Shown: piece after piece, positions 51,830-61,208 of the stretch
Position numbering within the stretch: the stretch's first letter is position 1
How the letters are laid out: every line of letters begins with the position of its first letter
Assembly (NCBI RefSeq): GCF_022808915.1
Contig: NZ_JAKZFS010000001.1
Span: 620,001-684,000 of the forward strand
DNA from: Fundidesulfovibrio terrae
GTDB taxonomy: Bacteria; Desulfobacterota; Desulfovibrionia; Desulfovibrionales; Desulfovibrionaceae
Direction: 5' to 3'
DNA length: 64,000 nt
The notes under the pieces: generated by a model
Seen by the model: only the letters and a program-made list of their open reading frames with translations
Told to the model about the DNA's origin: nothing
The model's database searches: none
Translations under genes and position numbers: made by a program

Positions 51830-53734
51830 TCAGCGTCCTCGGGGGAGGCGCTTGTCGCCCACGCGCATGGTGACTTTTTCCTTGTCCAGGTATTCGAGCA
51901 GGGGGATGGCGAATTTGCGCGAGAGCCCGGTAAGTTCCCGGAATTCCTGGGGTCCGAGCTCGGCGTTGTCCGCGAAATACGCCACCACCTTGGCCTTCAG
52001 GCCCTCCAGGGCCGAGGAGGCGAAATACATCTCCTCCTTGATGCGCGATACCAGACCCTCGTCCTGCAGGAGTTTGTACACGGGCTGAGCCTGCTTGAAG
52101 GTGAGCGCAAGCTCCTCCAGCACGTCCTTCAGGTTGGGTGGGGTCAGCCCGCCGGACTCGTAGACCCCGAGGATGCGCGCGCGAAGGTCCTCTTGGTCCG
52201 AGGCCAGGCTGACCGTGTGGCCGGGCAGGCGCAGGAATTCCTGCTCCTGGGCCAGCCTGCCGGATTTCAAAAGCCGCTCCACCAGAAAATGCATGAGCTT
52301 GGGCGCGAGCTCGCGCCCCCAGGTGGAGGCCAGCTCGCCCCGGGCAACGCCCTGCTTCAAGGTCTCGCGCTTGTGGAAGGCGGCCATGTGCTCGAGAAGA
52401 CCGGCGCCTAGGCCCTCCAGCACCTCGCCGGATATCCACTGGCGCGTGTCCTTGTCCCAGAGGCTGGCCTGTCCCTTGCCGGAAAATCCCTGCAGAATCT
52501 TCTCCAGCTCCCGGCTTTCCAACCCTGTCAGGGCCATGAGCGCCGCGAAGCTCGCGCCCTCGCGCCCCTTGAGCTTCAGGTGCAGGCGCACCGTCTCTTC
52601 CGGGGACGCCTGGGGCAGGGCCGCCAGGTCCGCAAGTTCCGGGCCGTTTCGCTTGAGGCGCGCGGCCATGGGCGAGAGGATGGTGCCGCCCGCCACGGTG
52701 CGCAGCGGCGAGAAGGCCCGCATGACGCAACGGTCTCCTGAGACTCCTGCCAGGGGCGATTCGAACCGCGCCTGGCACAGGGCGGTCTGGCCGGGCTCGA
52801 GCTTGTCGCGGTCCGGGAAGTAGAGCCTGGCCATGACCTCGCGGGTGCCGTGGTGGAAGTGCACCTCGCCCCGGTGCCTGAGCGCGCGCGGCGACGAGGA
52901 CAGGCAGGTGACCTCCAGGTTCCAGGCCAGGCTCGGAAAAAGCGTGCCGGGGTGGGCCAGCACCTCTCCGCGCTCCACGTCGTCCACCTCCAGGCCCATG
53001 ACGTTGACGGCGGTGCGCTGTCCGGCCTGGGCCACATCGGAGGACGAGCCGTGCACCTGAAGCCCGCGCACCTTGGTGGGCCTGCCGGACGGGTAGAGCA
53101 CGGCCTCGTCGCCGGCCTTGAGTTGCCCGGCGATGAGCGTCCCGGTGACCACCGTGCCGTGGCCCTTCATGGTGAAAACGCGGTCGATGGGGAGCCTGGC
53201 CAGGTCGGAGCGGCGTTTGGGAGTGAACTCGGAAGCCAAGCGGGAAAGTTCGGCCTTGAGGGCGTCCAGGCCCAGCCCGGTGTGGGCCGAAACGGGGACG
53301 AGCGGGGCTTCGGCCAGAAAGCTCGGGGCGAGGAAGGCCTTCACGTCCTCGGTGACCAGGGCCAGCCATTCCTCGTCCACGGCGTCGGCCTTGGTCAGGG
53401 CGACCACGCCGTGGCGGATGCCCAGCAGGGTGCAGATTTCCAGGTGTTCGCGGGTCTGGGGCATGACGCCCTCGTCGGCGGCGATCACCAGCACCACGAA
53501 GTCGATGCCCGCTGCTCCGGCCACCATGTTCTTCACGAAGCGTTCGTGCCCGGGCACGTCCACCACGCCCACGCGGTGGCCGCCGGGCAGTTCCATGAAG
53601 GCGAATCCCAGCTCTATGGTGATGCCGCGCTTCTTCTCCTCGGCCAGTCGGTCGCAATCGACGCCCGTGAGGGCTTTGACGAGGGTGGTCTTGCCGTGGT
53701 CGATGTGACCGGCCGTGCCCATGATGACCGGCAT
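51830..53734 (-). CDS. selB: Selenocysteine-specific elongation factor SelB
   Basis: 634 aa. GTPase with G1 [14 protein letters not shown]3 [12 protein letters not shown]; then EF-Tu domains 2 and 3 and four C-terminal winged helices (from about 370) that bind the SECIS hairpin. It delivers Sec-tRNA to UGA codons. selA lies about 7.5 kb away; no selC tRNA was found between. Confidence 0.95.
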   Translation of the reverse strand: MPVIMGTAGHIDHGKTTLVKALTGVDCDRLAEEKKRGITIELGFAFMELPGGHRVGVVDVPGHERFVKNMVAGAAGIDFVVLVIAADEGVMPQTREHLEICTLLGIRHGVVALTKADAVDEEWLALVTEDVKAFLAPSFLAEAPLVPVSAHTGLGLDALKAELSRLASEFTPKRRSDLARLPIDRVFTMKGHGTVVTGTLIAGQLKAGDEAVLYPSGRPTKVRGLQVHGSSSDVAQAGQRTAVNVMGLEVDDVERGEVLAHPGTLFPSLAWNLEVTCLSSSPRALRHRGEVHFHHGTREVMARLYFPDRDKLEPGQTALCQARFESPLAGVSGDRCVMRAFSPLRTVAGGTILSPMAARLKRNGPELADLAALPQASPEETVRLHLKLKGREGASFAALMALTGLESRELEKILQGFSGKGQASLWDKDTRQWISGEVLEGLGAGLLEHMAAFHKRETLKQGVARGELASTWGRELAPKLMHFLVERLLKSGRLAQEQEFLRLPGHTVSLASDQEDLRARILGVYESGGLTPPNLKDVLEELALTFKQAQPVYKLLQDEGLVSRIKEEMYFASSALEGLKAKVVAYFADNAELGPQEFRELTGLSRKFAIPLLEYLDKEKVTMRVGDKRLPRGR

Positions 53735-53831
53735 GCGTCTCTCCCGTGATGCTGATGGCGGGCGCGAAAATGCGCCCGGAGAGAGTATCGCCGGACTCGG
53801 CCGGTCTGTAAAGGACCGGGCGAAAGAGCGT

Positions 53832-54458
53832 CTACGCGGCGGCGCTTTGGCTGCAGGCGCGGCGTTTGACCATGAAATAGAGCGAATGACGGGCCACCGC
53901 GCGCTTGTATTCGATATCCGGCGCGTGCCGGGCGGCCAGGTCGTCTATGGCTTTGGTGACCAGGGGCAGGTCGCCGCCGTAGTCGTGGAAGGCCACCACG
54001 CCGCCGGGGCTCAGCTTCCGCCAGACCATCCTGAAGTCGCTTTGCACGTAGTCCGCCTGGTGGTTGCCGTCGATGAAGGCGAAGGCCACCGCCCCGGTGG
54101 GCAGCACCACCTTTTTCGAATCCCCCCGGAGGGTGTGCACGTTGGAGAGGCCGTGCACGTTGCACAGGTAGAGCAGCCACTGCGAGGGCGCGCCGGTGGC
54201 GGCCAGCCATTCGTTGTAGAGGGCCTTCATGTTGAGCCCGCCGCTGGTCTCGGTGACGTCGAAATCCGGATCGAACACGTCGATGACGAAGAGCCGCTTC
54301 TCCCGGCATTCGCGGGAAAGGTAGTGCGAGAGCTGGCGCGTGCCGGTGCCGAAGAGGGCGCCGATCTCCACGAAGTCGCCGGGCACCTGGTAGATCTTGC
54401 GCCAATGGCAGAAGTTGATGAGGCTTTGGTACTTGTCCTGCGCGTCGGGGATGAGCAT
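53832..54458 (-). CDS. Class I SAM-dependent methyltransferase (Methyltransf_24-like)
   Basis: 208 aa. SAM motif GDFVEIGALFGTGTRQL, acidic FVIDVFDP, FAFIDGNHQADYVQSD and PGGVVAFHDY. Similar proteins modify glycans or methylate sugar moieties. Divergent from the methyltransferase/glycosyltransferase operon that follows. Confidence 0.8.
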   Translation of the reverse strand: MLIPDAQDKYQSLINFCHWRKIYQVPGDFVEIGALFGTGTRQLSHYLSRECREKRLFVIDVFDPDFDVTETSGGLNMKALYNEWLAATGAPSQWLLYLCNVHGLSNVHTLRGDSKKVVLPTGAVAFAFIDGNHQADYVQSDFRMVWRKLSPGGVVAFHDYGGDLPLVTKAIDDLAARHAPDIEYKRAVARHSLYFMVKRRACSQSAAA

Positions 54459-54659
54459 GGCGGAGCCTCCTGGGCGTCGGTTTCACGGGTTCACTGGGCT
54501 ATGCACAGGGCGTGCCGCGTAAGCGCCGTTGGCTGGCGGTTGGAACGCAATATGCAATTGCCCGCACGGCATCCGCCTGCCGCCTGCCCAGGCGAGCGGC
54601 AGGGACAGGCGGGGCCGCCGCGCGCGAGCGGGACTCGCGACAGCGCCAAGGAGGCTCCC

Positions 54660-55700
54660 ATGGACATCGTGGTGTGGGGAACGGGCAAGGACGCCGTGGA
54701 GATGCTCGGCCATCTCGAGCTTGAGGACATCAACCTGCTGGCCTTCGTGGACGAGAACGCCCAGGCCGGGGCCACGTTCCTCAACCGGCAGGTGATCCGG
54801 CCCGAAATGTTAGGCGGACAAAATTTTGACGCCCTCTTCATCACCTCCGCCCGCTGGGAGGAGCCCCGGCGCCGGGCCCTGGAAGACTGCGGCGTGCCCG
54901 AGGACAAGATCCACGCCTACCACCACAAGCGTTTCGGCCTGCTCAGGCGCTTCGGCAAGAAGGGCGTCCTGCCCGGCCACCTCACGGACGACGACATCGC
55001 CGCGCTCGATTCCAAGGCCTGGTACCATCAGGTGGACCTGTTTCCCGGCGTGACCACCCCTGGGCCGGCCAGCCTGCAGGGTTTCCTGCTCGACCAGGTG
55101 GGGCCGCGCGGCTTCGAGGGCAAGCGGGTGCTGGACATCGGCGCCTGGACCGGCCCCTACAGCTTCGAGGTGGAGCGCCGGGGCGGCGTCGTCACCTCCT
55201 ACGACATCCAGGACCCCGAAACCAGCGGGTACAACCTGCTGAGGGCCCTCAAGGGGTCGAACGCCGAGTACGTGCGCGACTCCGTCTACAACCTGTCCAC
55301 CCATTTCAGGAACCACTTCGACGTCATTTTGTTCTTCGGGGTGTTCTACCACCTGAAGAACCCGGTGTGGGCCTTCGAGAACATCCACGCCGCCTTGAAG
55401 GACGGCGGCATCATGCTCTACGAGGGCGCGGTGCTGGAGTACGCCTACACCCTGGACCCGGTCTGGGCCGCCCGCAAGGACCGCATGCAGCCCTACCTGG
55501 AGGTCCCCATGGCCTACTACACCACGGGCGACTGCCTGGGCCATTTCAGCAACTGGTACGTGCCGAACGTGCTGTGCCTGCGCGAATGGATCACCTCGTC
55601 CGGGTTCGAGACCAAGGACATGTACCTGCTGCCCGGCGGATCGCGGGCCTACGGTTCGGCCAGAAAGCTCGCGGACGTGCCGCTCGAGCATTCGAGCTAG
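54660..55700 (+). CDS. SAM-dependent methyltransferase, wbdD/DUF1698-like
   Basis: 346 aa. N-terminal 90 residues look like a sugar-nucleotide modification or wbdD-type domain (MDIVVWGTGKDAVEMLGHLE; VDENAQAGATFL), then a methyltransferase with RVLDIGAWTGPYSFEVERRG, YDIQDPE, FDVILFFGVFYHLKNP and DGGIMLYEGAV. RBS AAGGAGG. It starts a three-gene operon. Confidence 0.8.
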   Translation: MDIVVWGTGKDAVEMLGHLELEDINLLAFVDENAQAGATFLNRQVIRPEMLGGQNFDALFITSARWEEPRRRALEDCGVPEDKIHAYHHKRFGLLRRFGKKGVLPGHLTDDDIAALDSKAWYHQVDLFPGVTTPGPASLQGFLLDQVGPRGFEGKRVLDIGAWTGPYSFEVERRGGVVTSYDIQDPETSGYNLLRALKGSNAEYVRDSVYNLSTHFRNHFDVILFFGVFYHLKNPVWAFENIHAALKDGGIMLYEGAVLEYAYTLDPVWAARKDRMQPYLEVPMAYYTTGDCLGHFSNWYVPNVLCLREWITSSGFETKDMYLLPGGSRAYGSARKLADVPLEHSS

Positions 55701-55705
55701 CGGGT

Positions 55706-57283
55706 ATGGACGTGAAAACGCTCAAACTCCTCATATACCGTCCGGGCGTCGATTTCTCCGTCCCGCCGGAAACAGCTCGGACTCCCATCTGCATCCCGGC
55801 CGAGCCCTCGGGCGAGTGGCTGGAGCAGCACGGCGCGTGCCTCGTCCAGGACCCGGACGAGGCGGACTGGATCGTCTTCCCCCTGGAACTGTGCCATTTC
55901 ATCTCCCGCTTCGGGTACGCGCGCATACGCGACTTTCTGGACACGCTCCCGCATTTTCTGGCCCACGAGAACAAGCACGTCTTTTACGAGTCGGGAGACC
56001 TGGACAACCCGCTGGGGATCGGCTCGGTCATCTTCAAGACCAGCGCCAACCGGGTGCGCAAGGACGTAAACTGCGTGCCCTTCCCCTATGCGGCCCACGA
56101 TTTCGTCCGGGCCCACGCCCCCATGACGGACTTCGCCGCCATCCGGTACGACGTCAGCTTCGTGGGATCGGTGCAGCACGTGGTGCGCATCCCGCTCATG
56201 TTCTCCCTGGTGCACGAGCCCGGCCTCGAGGCTTTCGTGGAAACCCCGGAGGAGCGCGACGTCACCAAGTCCTCCTGGTACTACCTGCCCGAGGGCGATC
56301 GGAAACGGGGCATGGAGGACCGCTACGTCGAGTCCCTCAAGAACAGCCTGACCGTCCTCGCTCCCCGGGGTATCGGCCACATCTGCTTCCGTTTTTATGA
56401 AACCATGTACATGGCCCGCATCCCCGTGCTGGTGGACGACGAGGGCTGCCTGCCCTTCGAGGACGAGATCGACTACGACGCCTTCTGCCTGCGCATCCCG
56501 GAGGACCGGGCCAAGGAGGCGGGGGGCATCCTGAGGGATTGGCTCGCCTCGAAGACCCCGGCCCAGCTCAAGCTCATGTGCCTGACGGCGCGCCAGGTCT
56601 GGGAAAAATATTTCCGCAACGAAGCGCTCGCCTCCCAGATGTTTCGCGTCTTGCGCACGCTTCCCGGGCAGCGCCCCGGGGTCTGGACCGAACGGCCCCA
56701 CGAACTCACGTCCGAGGCCGCTCCCAAAAGGGTGCGCAGGCCCGGTGCGCTTGAGCCCCTGGTCATCGACTCCCCGGGGCTCGGCCGCAGCGACCAGTTC
56801 TGGGCCACGCGGGGCGTGGAGCTGAGCGAGGTTCCCGGGCGCGCGGGGTGGATCGAGGCCAACGGGGTCCCCGGACCGCTTCGCGTCGCGGACGTGGAAG
56901 CGCTCTTCGAGGCTGGGGGCGACCTTCCCCAGGACGGCGTGGCCGTGGTGCTCGGGCCGCTTTCGGGCCTCGCCACGGCGCTTGTGGCCAGCGGGGCCAT
57001 GGGCAGCCTGCGCCTGGACGCCACGGTGTACGCCCTGGCCGGGCAGGTGGACGATTCCCTCGCTTCGAACCTGGCCTCGGCCGGCATCGAACACATGGTC
57101 CGCGTCCTGCCGGTGCCTCCGGATCAGGGGGCCGGACTCTTCCGGGACCAGAGCGTGGACCTGCTCCTCGTGGAGAGGCACGGCCTGCCCGCCGGGACCG
57201 TCCCGGTCCTGCTCGACGCCTGGAACCGGACCCTGAAGCCCGGTTCCAGGGTGATCGTCAATTCCGGGAGCGGGAAACAATGA
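55706..57283 (+). CDS. Exostosin-like glycosyltransferase fused to a Rossmann-like domain
   Basis: 525 aa. Residues 1-320 resemble GT47 exostosins (SFVGSVQHVVRIPLMFSLVHE; RFYETMYMARIPVLVDDEG; LPFED). Residues 380-525 have a Rossmann-like pattern (VVLGPLSGLATALVASGAMG; ALAGQVDDSLASNLA; DLLLVERHGLPAG; NRTLKPGSRVIVN) without SAM or NAD glycine motif. Start ATG 55706, 5 nt after the previous stop. It likely transfers a sugar to a surface glycan; the C-terminal domain role is unknown. Confidence 0.7.
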   Translation: MDVKTLKLLIYRPGVDFSVPPETARTPICIPAEPSGEWLEQHGACLVQDPDEADWIVFPLELCHFISRFGYARIRDFLDTLPHFLAHENKHVFYESGDLDNPLGIGSVIFKTSANRVRKDVNCVPFPYAAHDFVRAHAPMTDFAAIRYDVSFVGSVQHVVRIPLMFSLVHEPGLEAFVETPEERDVTKSSWYYLPEGDRKRGMEDRYVESLKNSLTVLAPRGIGHICFRFYETMYMARIPVLVDDEGCLPFEDEIDYDAFCLRIPEDRAKEAGGILRDWLASKTPAQLKLMCLTARQVWEKYFRNEALASQMFRVLRTLPGQRPGVWTERPHELTSEAAPKRVRRPGALEPLVIDSPGLGRSDQFWATRGVELSEVPGRAGWIEANGVPGPLRVADVEALFEAGGDLPQDGVAVVLGPLSGLATALVASGAMGSLRLDATVYALAGQVDDSLASNLASAGIEHMVRVLPVPPDQGAGLFRDQSVDLLLVERHGLPAGTVPVLLDAWNRTLKPGSRVIVNSGSGKQ

Positions 57284-57349
57284 TCCGCGACGTGGCCCGC
57301 TCTTTCTTCAGGACACAAGGCAATCGTGGAAAAACGACTGGAGGTGCCT

Positions 57350-58681
57350 GTGGCTCACGCTGAACTGGCGATCCTTGGCGGCGGCGTCTGCGGCCTGTAC
57401 ATCGGTTCGGAACTCAGGAAGCTCGGCCACGGCTTCTCCCTGTTCGAGGCCCAGTCCGTGCCCGGCGGCCTGTCGCGCACCCTAAGGACCGGGCATTTCT
57501 CCTGGGACCTGGGCGTGCACGCCCTCTACGGCAAGGACCCGGCTTTCGCCGGATACCTGCGCTCCCTGCCCATCGAGTACCAGTCCTGCGACCGGGAGGT
57601 GAAGGTCTGCCACGTCTCGGACGGGGCCGTCCACCAGCTCGACTACCCCTTCGAGAACGGCCTGCACCAGCTCCCCGACGACGACTGGGAGGACTGCGTG
57701 GTGGGGTACATGGAGTCCCTGGCCGCCGGCCGCAAGGACTTCGCCCACCTCGAAGACTGGATCCGCGGCGGCCTGGGTTCGGGCATCGCCCGCTGCTTCA
57801 TGCTCCCCTACAACCGCAAGATCTGGAACAGCCCGCTGGACCGCATTTCCCTCAAGCTGGTGTCCAACAAGATCGAGCCGGAGCCCTTCGAGAAGGTGCT
57901 GCGCGGGGCCATGGGCCAGAATTTCGTGGGCCGGGCCTACCAGGCCAAGTTCCTCTACCCCAAGGGTGGCATCCAGGAACTCGTGGACCACTATTACGGG
58001 GCCGTCCGGGATCAGGCCCGCCTCGACGCGCCGGTCTCGCGCATCTACCCGGCCGACGGAGGACACACGGTGGAGTTCGCCGATGGAAGCTCCGGGACCT
58101 TCCGCAACCTGATTTCCACCATCCCCCTGACCACCTTGATCGACGCGCTGCCCTACCGGGAACTCGCGCCGGTGCGCCGGGAGCTCAGGCACAATAACAC
58201 CCTGTTCGTCATGGTGGGCTTGAAGGACGGGCGGAGCTTCGGCAATTTCGATTCCTGCCACTGGGTCTTCTTCGCGGGCGACGAGGTTTTCTACCGCCTC
58301 ACCATGATGCACAACTACTCCGACGGCTTCCCTGCCTCGGTGGTGGCCGAGTACACCGTGAAGGACGGCGAGTCCCCAAGGCCGGGCGCCGTGGCCGAGC
58401 GTGTGGTGGACGACCTTTTGCGCCGCGGGATTCTGCGCCGCATGGACGACATCGAAACCGTCGACATGCGCTGCCAGGACCACACCTATCCGATCCCCAC
58501 GGTGGGGCTCACGCGCTCCAAGGAGTTCGCCACGCGGTTCTTGGCCGAGCGGGGCATCCATCTGGTGGGGCGCAGCGGCGCCTGGAACTACCAGAACATC
58601 GACGGCGTGGTGGCCTCGGCCGACGCGTTTTTGAAAGCGTTCACGCCGCGCCTGAGCAGGGAACTGCTCCCGGCGGCTTAG
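57350..58681 (+). CDS. FAD-dependent amine-oxidase-like / UDP-galactopyranose-mutase-like protein
   Basis: 443 aa. FAD fold AELAILGGGVCGLYIGSELRK (GxGxxG type) and PGGLSRTLRTGHFSWDLGVHALYG at the N-terminus; C-terminal GRSGAWNYQNIDGVVASA. Such proteins desaturate or isomerise sugars or carotenoids; this one, in a glycan cassette, fits a UGM- or sugar-oxidising role. GTG 57350 (GGAGG upstream) chosen over GTG 57326. No later gene in the operon. Confidence 0.72.
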   Translation: MAHAELAILGGGVCGLYIGSELRKLGHGFSLFEAQSVPGGLSRTLRTGHFSWDLGVHALYGKDPAFAGYLRSLPIEYQSCDREVKVCHVSDGAVHQLDYPFENGLHQLPDDDWEDCVVGYMESLAAGRKDFAHLEDWIRGGLGSGIARCFMLPYNRKIWNSPLDRISLKLVSNKIEPEPFEKVLRGAMGQNFVGRAYQAKFLYPKGGIQELVDHYYGAVRDQARLDAPVSRIYPADGGHTVEFADGSSGTFRNLISTIPLTTLIDALPYRELAPVRRELRHNNTLFVMVGLKDGRSFGNFDSCHWVFFAGDEVFYRLTMMHNYSDGFPASVVAEYTVKDGESPRPGAVAERVVDDLLRRGILRRMDDIETVDMRCQDHTYPIPTVGLTRSKEFATRFLAERGIHLVGRSGAWNYQNIDGVVASADAFLKAFTPRLSRELLPAA

Positions 58682-59167
58682 CGGGTACGGTCGAGGGATG
58701 CGGCCTTGACGGCGTTTCGGCTCTTGTACCGTTTCATTCGACAGCCGGAACCCTGTAGGAAGTTCGTACTCTTTCGTTGCTGGCCGAAGTTGCACAGATG
58801 TGATTGACGGCGTTTGGCCCGTTGCGTATCAACCTCTCACTCAACCGCCTTTTCAACAGAGGTTTTTTTGAGAACCAATACACTGGATCTTGTGGCGCGG
58901 GTTGTCGGCGAGAGCCGCGGCCGGTAAGCGCTCCCAAGACGTGGGCCTCCTTGCCTGGGGAGGCGTCTTCCCCTGCGGAGCGATCTCTTCCGCCCATCCT
59001 GGTCCTGCCCGGCATCCTCGGGGAGGACTCCCTTTACTCTCGTTCGGCAACCACCCCATGGCGTTTTTCATGGCAATCACAGGCCGCATGCGCCGCATGG
59101 GGCGGGCCTGGCGCCCGTCTGACCCCATGCCTGCCGTGTGACACCATCGCGCACAAGGAGTGCCTCG
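58682..59167. other. Intergenic region between FAD protein and GNAT genes
   Basis: 486 nt with no supported gene. Frames on both strands are open but lack start sites with RBS and coding composition. A T-run follows AACAGAGG near 58855. Nothing else recognised. Confidence 0.4.
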
Positions 59168-59683
59168 ATGCAGATCAGAGACGAACGTCCCGATGACGTT
59201 TTATGCATTTCGCAGATACAGTACGCCGCCTTCAAGGGGCATCCGGTTCATGCGCCCGGCGCTGAGCCCTTCGAGCATCGTATTGTCGAACGCCTGCGCG
59301 CTTGCGGCGCCATGACCCTTTCCCTGCTGGCGGAAGTCGACGGGGAGGGCGTGGGGCATATCGCCCTCTCGCCCTGTGTCGTGGGCGAAGACCGTAGCGG
59401 CTGGTTCCTGCTTGGACCCGTCGGCGTCCTGCCACGCCTCCAAGGCCAGGGCATAGGTTCCGCCCTGGTCCGCGAGGCGCTTGGGCGGTTGCGCGACTTA
59501 GGGGCCTCCGGCATCGTTCTCGTGGGCGATCCCGGATTCTATGCCCGCTTTGGATTCGGGAACGTGCGGGGCCTCGCCTACCGGGGAGTGCCGGACCAGT
59601 ATGTTCTTGCGGCGTGTTTGCGCGACAAGGCTCCCAAAGGTGAAATCGTGGCCCACGAGGCCTTTGACGTGCCGGGCGTGTAG
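59168..59683 (+). CDS. GNAT N-acetyltransferase (YhbS-like)
   Basis: 171 aa. Acetyl-CoA binding GPVGVLPRLQGQGIGSALVREAL with the (Q/R)xxGxG/A motif (GQGIGSA), and FYARFGFGNVRGL as in YhbS-type enzymes. RBS AAGGAG. Substrate unknown. Confidence 0.88.
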   Translation: MQIRDERPDDVLCISQIQYAAFKGHPVHAPGAEPFEHRIVERLRACGAMTLSLLAEVDGEGVGHIALSPCVVGEDRSGWFLLGPVGVLPRLQGQGIGSALVREALGRLRDLGASGIVLVGDPGFYARFGFGNVRGLAYRGVPDQYVLAACLRDKAPKGEIVAHEAFDVPGV

Positions 59684-59740
59684 CGTCCGCGCATCCTGAC
59701 GGTAGCCGGCGACACAGACGCCGAGCTGGCTGAAAAACGA

Positions 59741-59773
59741 AACGGCCCGGCGCGCAAAGCGCGCCGGGCCGTT
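59741..59773. terminator. Bidirectional terminator between GNAT and M18 genes
   Basis: AACGGCCCGGCGCGC / GCGCGCCGGGCCGTT with AAA loop; A-rich before it (TGAAAAACGA) gives a T-run on the minus strand. Confidence 0.85.
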
Positions 59774-59795
59774 GTGGTTGTCGGGGAAGCCGTGC

Positions 59796-61199
59796 TCAGC
59801 TTTGCAGGAAGGCCTGGTAGGCCTTGAACGAGGCGTACAGGTCCGCCTTGGAGCACAGCTCGAAGGGGCTGTGCATGGAGAGCACCGGCGGTCCGAAGTC
59901 GATGATGTCCATGCAGTGCTCGGCCAGGAACTTGGCCACGGTACCGCCGCCGCCCAGGTCCACCTTGCCCAGTTCCGCCATCTGCCAGGGCACCCCGGCC
60001 GTATCCATGACGCCCCTGATCCAGGCCACGTACTCGGGGTGGGCGTCGCTGGCCCCCACCTTGCCGCGGTGGCCGGTGAACTTGTTGAAGGTGGGGCCGT
60101 GGCCCAGAAGGCACGCGTTCATCTTCTCGTGCACGTCCTGGTAGTCCGGGTCCAGGGCCGCGTTGACGTCGGCGGATACGGCCTTGGAGGCGTGCAGCAC
60201 GCGCGAAAGCCTGGCGCCCGGCTCCCAGTCGTCCACCAGGTCCTCCAGGCAGTGCTCGAAATAGCGGGAGCGCGCGCCCGTGGAACCCTCGGAGCCGATC
60301 TCCTCCTTGTCCCAGAAGAGCACGATCTGGGCGTGCTCGGGCTTCGGCGCGGCCAGGATGGCTTCCAGCCCCGCGAACACGCACAGCCGGTCGTCATGGC
60401 CGTAGCCGCCGATGAGCGAGCCGTCCAGGCCCACGAAGCGGGCCGGACCGGCGGGCACGGCCTGCAGTTCGGCGGAGTACAGGTCGGATTCGCTCACCCC
60501 GTAGCGGTCGTTGAGAAGCTTCAGCACCTTGGACTTCACCTTGGAGGCCTTGGAGTTGGTCTCCTTGCCGTCCTTGCCCTTGGCCTCTTCCGCTTGGGGA
60601 GCGTGGCCCATGATGATGTTGAGCTTCTCGGCCTCGAAGGCGTCGGAAACCTTCTGTTCCATCTGCTTGTAGGCCAGGTGGGGCAAGAGGTCCGGGATGG
60701 CGAAGACCGGGTCCTCGGAGTTCTCGCCGATGACCACGTCCACCACGCTGCCGTCGGTCTTGGCCACCACGCCGTGCAGGGCCAGGGGCCGGGCCAGCCA
60801 CTGGTGCTTGCGGATGCCGCCGTAGTAGTGGGTCTTGGCCTGGGAGACGTTGCAGTCCTCGTAGATGGGGTGCTGCTTGAGGTCCAGCCTGGGGGTGTCG
60901 GCGTGCGCGCCCAGGAGCCTGAAGCCCTCGGACAGCGGTTTGACGCCCTTGCGGGCGATGAACACGGTCTTGCCCTTGAATATCTTGAAGCTGGCGTCGC
61001 CTTCGAACTTGCCGTTCACGTTCTCGGTGAATCCGGCCTCGAGCAGGCGCCCCCGCACGTAGACCATGGTTTCGCGCTCGGTCTTGCAGGCAGTGAGGAA
61101 CTCCACGTAGCGCTTGGCCAGCTTGTCCATGGCCGCCAGGTCCTTCTTGGAGGAATAGACGTCCCAGCAGCTTTTCGATTCGTGTTCCAGAGGATTCAT
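59796..61199 (-). CDS. M18 aspartyl aminopeptidase
   Basis: 467 aa. Dinuclear zinc sites GAHADTPRLDLK, GGYGHDDRLCVFAGL, DKEEIGSEGSTGARS and HSPFELCSKAD. It releases N-terminal acidic residues. It follows selA by 9 nt on the same strand, so likely one transcript. Confidence 0.93.
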   Translation of the reverse strand: MNPLEHESKSCWDVYSSKKDLAAMDKLAKRYVEFLTACKTERETMVYVRGRLLEAGFTENVNGKFEGDASFKIFKGKTVFIARKGVKPLSEGFRLLGAHADTPRLDLKQHPIYEDCNVSQAKTHYYGGIRKHQWLARPLALHGVVAKTDGSVVDVVIGENSEDPVFAIPDLLPHLAYKQMEQKVSDAFEAEKLNIIMGHAPQAEEAKGKDGKETNSKASKVKSKVLKLLNDRYGVSESDLYSAELQAVPAGPARFVGLDGSLIGGYGHDDRLCVFAGLEAILAAPKPEHAQIVLFWDKEEIGSEGSTGARSRYFEHCLEDLVDDWEPGARLSRVLHASKAVSADVNAALDPDYQDVHEKMNACLLGHGPTFNKFTGHRGKVGASDAHPEYVAWIRGVMDTAGVPWQMAELGKVDLGGGGTVAKFLAEHCMDIIDFGPPVLSMHSPFELCSKADLYASFKAYQAFLQS

Positions 61200-61208
61200 C
61201 GTGTCTCC

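Noticed and set aside
51744-53657. Extension of the exported 164-aa protein into a long frame
   Set aside because: It overlaps selB out of frame; the signal peptide and RBS fix the start at 51743.
58804-59128. Small frames on both strands
   Set aside because: No RBS, no conserved pattern, and GC composition as expected for non-coding DNA.
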